Shown here piece after piece: positions 1 to 5,696 of a stretch of DNA of 5,699 nt (its first letter is position 1; each line of letters opens with the position of its first letter). Position numbers and translations under genes: made by a program. The notes under the pieces are model-generated. The model was not told where the DNA came from and made no database searches. It worked only from the letters and a program-made list of their open reading frames with translations. The stretch is taken from assembly GCA_021299615.1 (NCBI GenBank), contig JAJTHC010000167.1:1-5699 (forward strand), read 5' to 3'. The DNA is from Vampirovibrionales bacterium. GTDB lineage: Bacteria; Cyanobacteriota; Vampirovibrionia; Vampirovibrionales; JAJTHC01.

Positions 1-1
1 C

Positions 2-110
2 TTTCATGTGTCGAAAAAGTGGGTTTCGTGTGTCAGAAAAGGGGATTCTGTGTGTCGAAAAAGTGGGTTTCGTGTGTCAGAAAAAGGATTTCGTGTGTCG
101 GAAATTGCCC
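2..110. repeat. Degenerate 22-bp tandem repeat array (5 units visible)
   Basis: Five head-to-tail units begin at 2, 24, 46, 68 and 89; four are 22 bp and the fourth is 21 bp. Each starts with TTTCGTGTGTC or a close variant and continues with an A-rich then G-rich part. Units 1 and 3 share CGAAAAAGTGGG and units 2 and 4 share CAGAAAA followed by a G/A tract, so there is an alternating 44-bp super-period. The last unit decays into unique sequence (GGAAATTGCCC). There are no unique spacers, so it is not a CRISPR. The period is not a multiple of three, which argues against coding. The first unit starts at the window edge, so the array probably extends to the left. It ends just before the yajQ promoter. 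Function unknown. Confidence 0.85.
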
Positions 111-115
111 TGATT

Positions 116-143
116 TTTACATTGCCAAGATTTATGCTAAAAT
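116..143 (+). promoter_or_regulatory. Sigma70-type promoter candidate for yajQ
   Basis: The -35 candidate TTTACA (116-121; 5 of 6 to TTGACA) and the -10 candidate TAAAAT (138-143; 5 of 6 to TATAAT) are separated by 16 bp. The predicted transcription start is near 150, giving a leader of roughly 30 nt. The leader contains the Shine-Dalgarno AGAAGGAG (164-171), 7 nt before the yajQ ATG. It is the first promoter-like match after the tandem repeats. Motif matching by eye only. Confidence 0.5.
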
Positions 144-178
144 GAAACAACAGTTTTATTTACAGAAGGAGATGCCCC

Positions 179-682
179 ATGGCAAAAGACGCAACCTTTG
201 ATGTGGTGTCCGAATTTGACGCCCAAGAACTCACCAACGCGGTTGATCAAGCCAGTCGAGACATTAACGCTCGATTCGACCTGAAGGACACGGCAACCGA
301 ACTCGTGCTAAACAAAGAAGACATCACGATTACAACCGCCAATGACTTTGCTTTGCAAAACGTCTTGCAGATTTTGGAAGAAAAAATCATCAAACGTAGC
401 CTAAGTCCCTTTTTGTTGGACGCCCAAAGTAACGCCATTGAACACGCCCTAGGCAACCGTGTGCGTCAAGTGGTGAAGCTCAATTGCGGGATTGACAAGG
501 AACTCGCCAAAAAAATCGTGAGCGAAATTAAAGAAACCAAGCTCAAAGTGCAAGCGTCCATTCAAGGCGAACAAGTGCGAGTCAACGGCAAAAATCGAGA
601 CGATTTGCAAGCGGTCATCACCCACTTGAAGCAAAAATCCAGCGAGTGGGAAAAGCCCCTACAATTCCAAAACTTCAGATAA
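179..682 (+). CDS. yajQ: YajQ family nucleotide-binding protein (UPF0234)
   Basis: A 167-residue protein, the usual length for the YajQ family: small cytoplasmic proteins of two ferredoxin-like domains. Some members are reported to bind nucleotides or cyclic-di-GMP, but the cellular role is unsettled and no enzyme reaction is established. Family signatures seen: TFDVVSEFD near the N-terminus (6-14), FDLKDT (33-38), GNRVRQ (92-97), KVQASIQG (123-130), VRVNGKNRDDLQ (133-144) and the terminal LQFQNFR. The ATG start at 179 is supported by AGAAGGAG 7 nt upstream and by the typical MAK...TFDVVSEFD opening. It is complete, with a TAA stop. A peptide-importer ATPase gene follows after 23 bp without a terminator, so the two are probably co-transcribed. 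No functional link between them is known to me. Confidence 0.93.
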   Translation: MAKDATFDVVSEFDAQELTNAVDQASRDINARFDLKDTATELVLNKEDITITTANDFALQNVLQILEEKIIKRSLSPFLLDAQSNAIEHALGNRVRQVVKLNCGIDKELAKKIVSEIKETKLKVQASIQGEQVRVNGKNRDDLQAVITHLKQKSSEWEKPLQFQNFR

Positions 683-693
683 ACCTGCTAAAA

Positions 694-698
694 AAGGA
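694..698 (+). promoter_or_regulatory. Ribosome binding site deciding the ABC ATPase start
   Basis: AAGGA at 694-698 stands 7 nt before ATG 706. The open frame extends upstream to a GTG at 646 inside yajQ, but that GTG lacks a comparable Shine-Dalgarno and would add 20 residues unlike the family. The site therefore supports the start at 706. Confidence 0.6.
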
Positions 699-705
699 TG
701 CATCC

Positions 706-1692
706 ATGAACGTGATAGCCCCTCCCACGCCTGTGTTACAGGTGGAATCTCTATCGATTTCCTTTCCTCATCCTGAAGGCAAGGGACTGGTGCCGTTGGT
801 GCAGAACGTGGATTTTAGCATCGCTGAGGGGGAGATTATGGGCTTGGTCGGCGAAAGCGGATGCGGTAAAAGCCTCACCAGCTTGGCGATACTCGGTTTA
901 CTACCCCGTCCAGGGGTGATGAGTGGCGGAACGATCGCCCTAAACGGGCTTTCGCTCCAGTCCTTGGATGCTGAAAGTTATCGTCGCCTGCGAGGCAAGG
1001 CGATGGCGTTAATTCCGCAAGATCCGCTGTCTGCCTTGAATCCCGTCTACACGATTGGCAACCAGCTCGAAGAGATTTTGACGACTCACACGGATTTGGA
1101 CTCGTCCCAGCGTCACTTACGAATGCGTGAACTTTTGGATGCGGTGCGTATTTCAAACCCTGAACAACGCCTAAAAGCCTACCCTCACGAGTTTTCAGGG
1201 GGTATGCGTCAACGAGTTTTGATTGCGATGGCTCTCGCTTGTACGCCGAAGCTCTTGATTGCGGACGAGCCGACCACCGCCTTAGATGTCACCGTGCAAG
1301 CCGATATTTTAAGCCTGATTCAAGAACTCTGTCAAGACTTCAACATGGCAACGCTACTGATTACGCACGATATGGGCGTTGTGGCGGAAATTTGTCATAA
1401 GGTTGCCGTCATGTACGCAGGGCATTTGGTGGAAACGGCGTTGGTGGAAGACTTGTTCGCCTCACCCCAGCACCCTTATACGATTGGCTTGTTGCAAAGC
1501 ATTCCTCGCCCGAATGTGAAGCAGTTACATTCCATTGAAGGCACACCGCCTTCGATTTTGAGTATGCCTGAACTCGGCTGTCGCTTTATTGAGCGATGCC
1601 CCCAAGCGGAAGCCTCCCTTTGTGCGACGGCGGAAGCCCTCGCATTTAGGAGCCTTTCACCTTCCCACCAGCATCGGTGTGTGAAGGCTTAG
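706..1692 (+). CDS. Dipeptide/oligopeptide ABC importer ATPase subunit (DppD/OppD family)
   Basis: A 328-residue ATPase, full length for the DppD/OppD family, which powers uptake of peptides (some members nickel or other solutes) from the cytoplasmic face of the membrane. Seen in order: Walker A GESGCGKS (49-56), Q-loop Q105 in LIPQDPLSALNP, signature FSGGMRQR (163-170), Walker B LLIADEP (183-189), H-loop His221 in THDMG. The C-terminal peptide-transporter extension starts around HPYTIGLLQSIPR (256-268). Four cysteines near the end (292, 298, 306, 325) match the arrangement that binds an iron-sulfur cluster in some homologues; cluster binding here is inferred. Start chosen at ATG 706 with AAGGA 7 nt upstream. 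No permease, binding protein or DppF-like partner lies in the window, so the substrate cannot be assigned. The last 47 bp overlap the convergent gene. Confidence 0.92.
   Translation: MNVIAPPTPVLQVESLSISFPHPEGKGLVPLVQNVDFSIAEGEIMGLVGESGCGKSLTSLAILGLLPRPGVMSGGTIALNGLSLQSLDAESYRRLRGKAMALIPQDPLSALNPVYTIGNQLEEILTTHTDLDSSQRHLRMRELLDAVRISNPEQRLKAYPHEFSGGMRQRVLIAMALACTPKLLIADEPTTALDVTVQADILSLIQELCQDFNMATLLITHDMGVVAEICHKVAVMYAGHLVETALVEDLFASPQHPYTIGLLQSIPRPNVKQLHSIEGTPPSILSMPELGCRFIERCPQAEASLCATAEALAFRSLSPSHQHRCVKA
1646..1692. other. 47-bp tail-to-tail overlap of convergent genes
   Basis: The ABC ATPase stop (TAG 1690-1692) lies inside the end of the minus-strand gene, whose own stop is at 1646-1648. 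Both C-termini are encoded by the same DNA on opposite strands. No terminator-like hairpin is seen at the junction, so the mRNAs are expected to have complementary 3' ends. Confidence 0.8.
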
Positions 1693-3073
1693 CTTTCATC
1701 TTATCGGCTAATGCTTTACGGCGTTCAATAGGGTTCAGTGTCGTATGATGTTTCTTTTCCCACCACGCCACCGCAGGCGCGCCTAAAATCAAGACGGCAG
1801 CCACGCCATCCACCAAAAAGGATAAGTTTTCACTGTGTAAAGCCGTTATGATCTTATCCGCCTCTTCCTTATCCGCTCCGATCTTATTCTTAAGATCTTT
1901 CAAGTTCACTTTAACGATATTACCTTTGGAATCTGCTTTATGCAGGGTCTTATATTTACGATACGGCATTCTTAGCAGAGACCCCAAGCGATAAATCCCC
2001 AGTAACCAATCATTCGACCAACTGGCGGCACCTACGGCTTCAAGCACGGTTCCCGATGCTTCTTGTATCCCCATTGCTTTAAGTTTCTTCGTTTCTCTTA
2101 CTGAATTGCCTGTTCGTGAATAAATTTGTTTCGCTGAACATAATGCCCCTGCTGTTTGAAGTAAATTAGACAACATCAACCAAGGACGTGTAAATACAGT
2201 GGTGATTCGATCGAAACCTAAGGTGTGTGCTATGACTTCCGCACCCACACCTACGATGCCTCCATACGCTCCTGTGTTTGAAATATGGTAGATATTATTG
2301 AGTGCTTTGATATTACGAACATCACCGTGAGGATGAATACCAATTTTAAAGGCATCAGGCATTTTTATGACATGAGAAGGCGTTATGATTTTTTTTGCCA
2401 CCTCTCCTGTTAGTTTTTTTGTGGCATTGAGGGTGTTGATCATTTCACGCCCTGCCTGATTTAAATCTTTCACCACATAATCTGTAAAGGCTTTTAGGTT
2501 TTTTTTATCTTCAAGGGTTTGTTGAAAAGTGAAAACTCGTTTCAGCAGTCCCATGTCTAACCATTCTTTCATGCCATTAAGTCCAACGGTTTTGGAAACA
2601 GGGACTTTATGACCGTATAATTGGGCTTGTTTGTCCGCAGCTTTAATCTGCTCACGAAAGCCCACGGCCGCTTCCGCCATTTCGCTCAAGTGATTCGCCA
2701 TCAACATAAAAGCCTTGGCATAAAAGCCATGAGTCAAAAAGACAGCAGGAAACGACGCCAATAAGCTGAGGTTACCTACAATCATGGTGGGATTGTCATA
2801 TAGAAAGCCTCTTTCAAAGCTTGAAATGGTTTTAATGGCTCCCACGCCTGCGTAAAGGGCGTAACCTGCGTTGGTCATCCAATGCGATTTGGGGGACTCC
2901 TTTTGTTTTTTGGCTTGTTTTTTTTCTTCTGGACTAGAGCTTTGTGTAATAGTCTTCGGTAAAGAAACCAAATCAGCCTTGTCTAACTCAGAAGGATAAT
3001 TCACAGGGGTAATATGGGGGGAGTTAGGTGAAAGATGCTTATTCAACAATAAACATCGAGAAGAGTCATTCAT
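1646..3073 (-). CDS. Unrecognised 475-residue protein with hydrophobic segments
   Basis: I do not recognise this protein. The start is ATG (complement of 3071-3073), with AGGAAG at 3084-3089 lying 10 nt upstream; the stop is TAA at 1648-1646. The first ~60 residues are polar, without a signal peptide or lipobox, and end in a lysine-rich stretch (50-63). Hydrophobic stretches lie at about 66-80, 96-125, 268-284, 297-313, 342-360 and 418-437, separated by charged, probably helical regions; the C-terminus is basic. This suggests a membrane-associated protein, but no segment except 96-125 and 418-437 is strongly transmembrane. Residues 68-115 and 266-313 look similar (N-A/T-G, GVGA, F-D/E-R, P-x5-NL in the same order), suggesting an internal duplication. 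It contains several A7-A8 runs. It is divergent from fusA and convergent with the ABC ATPase gene. The long intact frame makes a real gene likely; function unknown. Confidence 0.82.
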   Translation of the reverse strand: MNDSSRCLLLNKHLSPNSPHITPVNYPSELDKADLVSLPKTITQSSSPEEKKQAKKQKESPKSHWMTNAGYALYAGVGAIKTISSFERGFLYDNPTMIVGNLSLLASFPAVFLTHGFYAKAFMLMANHLSEMAEAAVGFREQIKAADKQAQLYGHKVPVSKTVGLNGMKEWLDMGLLKRVFTFQQTLEDKKNLKAFTDYVVKDLNQAGREMINTLNATKKLTGEVAKKIITPSHVIKMPDAFKIGIHPHGDVRNIKALNNIYHISNTGAYGGIVGVGAEVIAHTLGFDRITTVFTRPWLMLSNLLQTAGALCSAKQIYSRTGNSVRETKKLKAMGIQEASGTVLEAVGAASWSNDWLLGIYRLGSLLRMPYRKYKTLHKADSKGNIVKVNLKDLKNKIGADKEEADKIITALHSENLSFLVDGVAAVLILGAPAVAWWEKKHHTTLNPIERRKALADKMKAKPSHTDAGGKVKGS

Positions 3074-3102
3074 CAGACAAACACTTCCTATAAATCGTAA
3101 AT

Positions 3103-3164
3103 AATGTGATGTATTAGTAGATATAGTTCAATAAAGCCTTTAATAAAAAGCTTTGCATCACATT
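3103..3164. repeat. Inverted repeat in the leader of the minus-strand gene
   Basis: AATGTGATG (3103-3111) is a perfect 9-bp inverted match to CATCACATT (3156-3164), with a 44-nt interval. Nested inside is AAAGC (3133-3137) with GCTTT (3150-3154). If transcription starts near 3203, the structure sits in the 5' leader of the minus-strand gene, 30 nt or more before its start codon. It could be an RNA stem or a pair of protein-binding half-sites; chance is possible in AT-rich DNA. Confidence 0.4.
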
Positions 3165-3209
3165 CGTGTTGTAGAGAAAAGGGAAGGAAACGATGTCATA
3201 TTTAATACA

Positions 3210-3238
3210 ATCTTAAATTAAAAGTAATTATTTTTCAA
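3210..3238 (-). promoter_or_regulatory. Promoter candidate for the minus-strand gene
   Basis: On the minus strand, TTGAAA (3238-3233; 5 of 6 to the -35 consensus), a 17-bp spacer and TAAGAT (3215-3210; 4 of 6 to the -10) form a plausible sigma70 promoter. It would start transcription near 3203 and give a leader of about 130 nt. AT-rich surroundings make accidental matches common. Confidence 0.4.
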
Positions 3239-3304
3239 GCTAACATAGATATAAAACCATGTAAAGCCCTTTTTGTGCTTAAAAACAATTCGTAAAATTT
3301 TAAG

Positions 3305-3331
3305 TAGACTTTACTTATTTTGGGTTATAAT
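3305..3331 (+). promoter_or_regulatory. Promoter candidate for fusA
   Basis: A perfect -10 hexamer TATAAT at 3326-3331 is preceded by a weak -35 candidate TAGACT (3305-3310; 4 of 6) with a short 15-bp spacer. The -35 lies within a small palindrome, AAGT-AG-ACTT (3302-3311), which in turn sits between GTAAA (3292-3296) and TTTAC (3310-3314); this could be an operator but may be chance. Transcription would start near 3338, leaving a leader of about 43 nt before the GTG start. Confidence 0.5.
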
Positions 3332-3365
3332 AGAAATATCATATGTTTCATTGTCCCTAAAATAC

Positions 3366-3371
3366 AGAGGA
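3366..3371 (+). promoter_or_regulatory. Ribosome binding site deciding the fusA GTG start
   Basis: AGAGGA at 3366-3371 lies 9 nt before GTG 3381. The frame is open upstream to a TTG at 3273, but the 36 extra residues are not EF-G-like and the best -10 box falls within them, so the GTG is preferred. Confidence 0.65.
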
Positions 3372-3380
3372 ATCACGCTC

Positions 3381-5477
3381 GTGGCTCGTAAAACCCCCCT
3401 TGAAAAAATCCGCAACATTGGTATTGCTGCTCACATTGATGCTGGCAAAACCACCACAACAGAACGCATTTTGTTCTATTCTGGCAAAGTACACAAAATT
3501 GGTGAAGTCCATGATGGTAACGCTGTTACTGACTGGATGGAGCAAGAACGTGAACGTGGTATTACCATTACCTCCGCTGCGATTACAACATCTTGGAAAG
3601 ACTGTCAAATCAATATTATCGACACCCCTGGTCACGTTGATTTCACCATTGAAGTGGAACGTTCCTTGCGTGTGTTGGACGGCGTTTGTGCGGTGTTCTG
3701 TTCAGTGGGTGGTGTTCAGCCTCAGTCTGAAACCGTTTGGCGTCAAGCGGATCGCTATAAAGTGCCTCGTATGGCATTTGTCAACAAAATGGATCGTACA
3801 GGAGCTAACTTCACACGAGTTGTTGCTCAAATGCGGGATCGTTTAAAAGCCAACGCTGTGCCGATTCAGTTGCCGATCGGTTCTGAAGAAAACTTCTTAG
3901 GTATGGTTGATTTGGTTGAGTTTAACGCCATTCGTTTCTATGACGATATTGGTAAAGATATTCGCATTGAAGCGATTCCTGCAGAAATGCTTGATGATGC
4001 CACGATTGCTCGTGAAGTGCTTATGGAAGCGGTTGTTGAGCATGATGATGCCTTGATGGATCGCTACTTGGGTGGTGAAGAAATCAGTGTTGCTGAACTT
4101 AAAAAAGCCTTGCGTCAAGCGGTTATTGATGTAAAAATTGTGCCTGTTTTATGCGGAACCGCCTTTAAGAACAAAGGTGTTCAGCCGTTGTTGGATGCGG
4201 TTATTGATTACTTGCCTGCACCGAATGATGTTCCTCCGATTGAGGGGGTTGCCATGGATCATGAAACGAAAATTGTGCGTCATTCTCGTGATGATGAACC
4301 ATTTTCGGCACTTGCCTTCAAAATTATGACGGATCCTTTTGTGGGTCGTTTGACCTTCTGTCGTGCGTATAGTGGTGTAATGAGTGGCGGAAGCTACGTT
4401 ATGAACGCTACCAAAGGCAAGAAAGAGCGTGTAAGCCGTATCGTGCAAATGCACGCCGATGCTCGTGTAGAAATTGATGAAGTACGCGCTGGTGATATTT
4501 TCGCTTGTGTGGGCTTTAAAAACACCACCACAGGAGATACGCTTACTGCTGAAGGTCAAGAAGTTATTTTGGAATCGATTTTCATTCCAGAACCTGTTAT
4601 TGAAGTCGCCATTGAGCCAAACTCAAAAGCGGATCAAGACAAACTTTCCATGAGCTTGATTAAATTGGCGGAAGAAGATCCCACCTTCCGTGTGCGTGTG
4701 GATGAAGAATCGTCTCAAACGGTTATTGCTGGGATGGGCGAGCTTCACCTTGAAATTATCGTCGACCGTTTGTTGCGTGAATTTAAAGTTAACGCCAGCG
4801 TCGGTAAGCCTCAGGTTGCGTACCGTGAAACCATTACGAAAATGGTGGAAGTCGAAGGCAAGTTCGTTCGCCAATCGGGTGGACGTGGTCAATTCGGACA
4901 CGTTTGGTTGCGTTTAGAACCGCTGGAGCGTGGCACGGGTTACGTCTTTGAAAACAAAATCGTCGGTGGTGTGGTGCCGAAAGAGTTTATCGGGCCTGTT
5001 TCCAAAGGGGTTGAAGAAGCCCTTAAAGGAGGCGTTATCGCTGGGTTTGAATTGATCGACGTGAAGGCCACCTTGTACGACGGTAGCTACCACGATGTTG
5101 ACTCAAGCGAAATGGCGTTTAAAATTGCTGGTTCTATGGCGTTGAAAGCAGGGGTTCCAAAAGCGGGTCCTCAATTGCTTGAACCGACCATGAAGGTTGA
5201 AGTCGAAGTGCCTGATGACTTCATGGGTGATGTCATCGGTGACCTTTCCAGCCGTCGTGGACGCATGGAAGGTATGGATTCCATTGCAGGAACAGGCAGT
5301 ACGGTAATTCGTGCGACTGTACCTTTGGGTGAAATGTTTGGTTACGCCACAGATTTACGCTCAAAAACGCAAGGACGCGGAACCTTCAGCATGGAGTTTG
5401 CCCACTATGAGCCAATGCCTGCTAGCTTAGCCGAAGCCATGGCAACTAAATTCAAAGGTCATTCAGTCGAAGCTTAG
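3381..5477 (+). CDS. fusA: Translation elongation factor G (EF-G)
   Basis: A 698-residue GTPase that drives translocation of tRNA and mRNA on the ribosome and, with ribosome recycling factor, splits ribosomes after termination. The length is typical for EF-G. GTPase motifs: G1 AHIDAGKT (17-24), switch I/G2 RGITI (59-63), G3 DTPGH with the catalytic His85 (81-85), G4 NKMD (135-138) and a G5-like CGTAFKNKG (258-266). Domains II and III follow, then domain IV with the QSGGRGQFGHV motif, and domain V with EPTMKVEVEVPDDFMGDVIGDL. GTG start chosen because the mature family opening (ARKTPLEKIRNIGIAAHIDAGKT) begins there and AGAGGA lies 9 nt upstream. The protein reads intact and looks cyanobacterial-like. 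The gene has its own promoter candidate, a divergent unknown gene upstream and no tuf in the 222 bp after it, unlike the usual str operon. Confidence 0.97.
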   Translation: MARKTPLEKIRNIGIAAHIDAGKTTTTERILFYSGKVHKIGEVHDGNAVTDWMEQERERGITITSAAITTSWKDCQINIIDTPGHVDFTIEVERSLRVLDGVCAVFCSVGGVQPQSETVWRQADRYKVPRMAFVNKMDRTGANFTRVVAQMRDRLKANAVPIQLPIGSEENFLGMVDLVEFNAIRFYDDIGKDIRIEAIPAEMLDDATIAREVLMEAVVEHDDALMDRYLGGEEISVAELKKALRQAVIDVKIVPVLCGTAFKNKGVQPLLDAVIDYLPAPNDVPPIEGVAMDHETKIVRHSRDDEPFSALAFKIMTDPFVGRLTFCRAYSGVMSGGSYVMNATKGKKERVSRIVQMHADARVEIDEVRAGDIFACVGFKNTTTGDTLTAEGQEVILESIFIPEPVIEVAIEPNSKADQDKLSMSLIKLAEEDPTFRVRVDEESSQTVIAGMGELHLEIIVDRLLREFKVNASVGKPQVAYRETITKMVEVEGKFVRQSGGRGQFGHVWLRLEPLERGTGYVFENKIVGGVVPKEFIGPVSKGVEEALKGGVIAGFELIDVKATLYDGSYHDVDSSEMAFKIAGSMALKAGVPKAGPQLLEPTMKVEVEVPDDFMGDVIGDLSSRRGRMEGMDSIAGTGSTVIRATVPLGEMFGYATDLRSKTQGRGTFSMEFAHYEPMPASLAEAMATKFKGHSVEA

Positions 5478-5487
5478 TGGTCGCCCA

Positions 5488-5613
5488 TAGGTGAAACAGG
5501 CTATGAGGCTATTCTAGGAGCTTAGACTCGCAGATATGTGCAGTGTACAGAGACGTACATAAGCATATCGAGAATCGTAGCGACAACGAAGAGACCATAG
5601 ACCGTTTCACCTA
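5488..5613. repeat. 126-bp inverted-repeat element, possible structured RNA or small mobile element
   Basis: The ends TAGGTGAAAC (5488-5497) and GTTTCACCTA (5604-5613) are perfect 10-bp inverted repeats, and CTATG (5501-5505) pairs with CATAG (5596-5600) just inside. At the centre, GATATG (5533-5538) pairs with CATATC (5564-5569), and within it GTGTAC (5543-5548) pairs with GTACAT (5555-5560, one G-U) around a 6-nt loop. Short flanking hairpins are possible at 5513-5526 (TCTA/TAGA) and 5575-5589 (TCGT/ACGA), giving a closing stem with up to three arms. CTATG can alternatively pair with CATAG at 5486-5490. I do not recognise a known RNA family. A non-coding RNA, a fusA 3' structure or a MITE-like insertion with terminal inverted repeats all fit. 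No clear promoter is seen, so the strand is open. Confidence 0.55.
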
Positions 5614-5622
5614 AAAGCCCGC

Positions 5623-5671
5623 CGTCAACAGGGATGCATTGTACAACAGAATGCATCCCTATTGTTTGACG
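5623..5671 (+). terminator. Strong stem-loop, probable transcription terminator
   Basis: AGGGATGCATT (5630-5640) pairs perfectly with AATGCATCCCT (5650-5660) around a 9-nt loop, 11 bp in all. Outside an asymmetric internal loop, CGTCAA (5623-5628) pairs with TTGACG (5666-5671). The sequence after the main stem, ATTGTTTG, is only a weak T-tract, so intrinsic termination is plausible but not certain. It could end the fusA transcript or that of the element at 5488-5613. The stem is symmetrical enough to act on either strand or to be a protein-binding palindrome instead. Confidence 0.5.
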
Positions 5672-5696
5672 CCATATGACGCCAAGGCGAGTGACG
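5667..5696. repeat. Short direct repeats (TGACGCCA) at the window edge
   Basis: TGACGCCA occurs at 5667-5674 and again at 5677-5684, a 10-bp period, and TGACG recurs at 5692-5696. CGCC-AA-GGCG (5680-5689) forms a small palindrome. This could be the beginning of a larger repeat array or a regulator binding site for a gene beyond the window; it cannot be resolved here. Confidence 0.4.

Larger units (their letters stand above)
3074..3380. other. AT-rich divergent intergenic region
   Basis: 307 bp between the minus-strand unknown gene and fusA, distinctly AT-rich and without a convincing open frame. It holds a promoter candidate in each direction (3210-3238 minus; 3305-3331 plus), the Shine-Dalgarno sites of both genes and an inverted repeat (3103-3164). 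I see no RNA gene or known riboswitch here. Confidence 0.7.

Noticed and set aside
2..110. CRISPR array
   Set aside because: The units are directly adjacent, with no spacers of unique sequence, and the 22-bp unit is itself degenerate.
19..201. Open frame starting with GTG inside the tandem repeats (60 residues, cysteine- and lysine-containing)
   Set aside because: It is created by the 22-bp repeats, whose period shifts the frame each unit. It has no ribosome site and runs out of frame into the start of yajQ.
646..705. Longer ABC ATPase starting at GTG 646
   Set aside because: The extension lies within yajQ, has no good Shine-Dalgarno and does not resemble the family. ATG 706 has AAGGA at proper spacing and gives the usual length.
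875..1156. Minus-strand open frame inside the ABC ATPase gene
   Set aside because: It is antisense to a clearly conserved ATPase, has no recognisable motif or ribosome site, and is of a length expected by chance.
3103..3164. CRP-type operator (TGTGA/TCACA)
   Set aside because: The half-sites match the letters but are separated by more than 40 bp instead of 6 bp.
3273..3380. 36-residue N-terminal extension of EF-G
   Set aside because: The extension is not EF-G-like, starts at a TTG without a ribosome site, and contains the best promoter -10 box. GTG 3381 gives a standard EF-G N-terminus.
5488..5613. 6S RNA, tmRNA or SRP RNA
   Set aside because: The closing-stem and bubble layout recalls 6S RNA, but the element is shorter and I could match no consensus sequence. 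It has no tmRNA tRNA-like CCA end or tag frame, and no SRP GGAAGGAAGCAGCC-type core.
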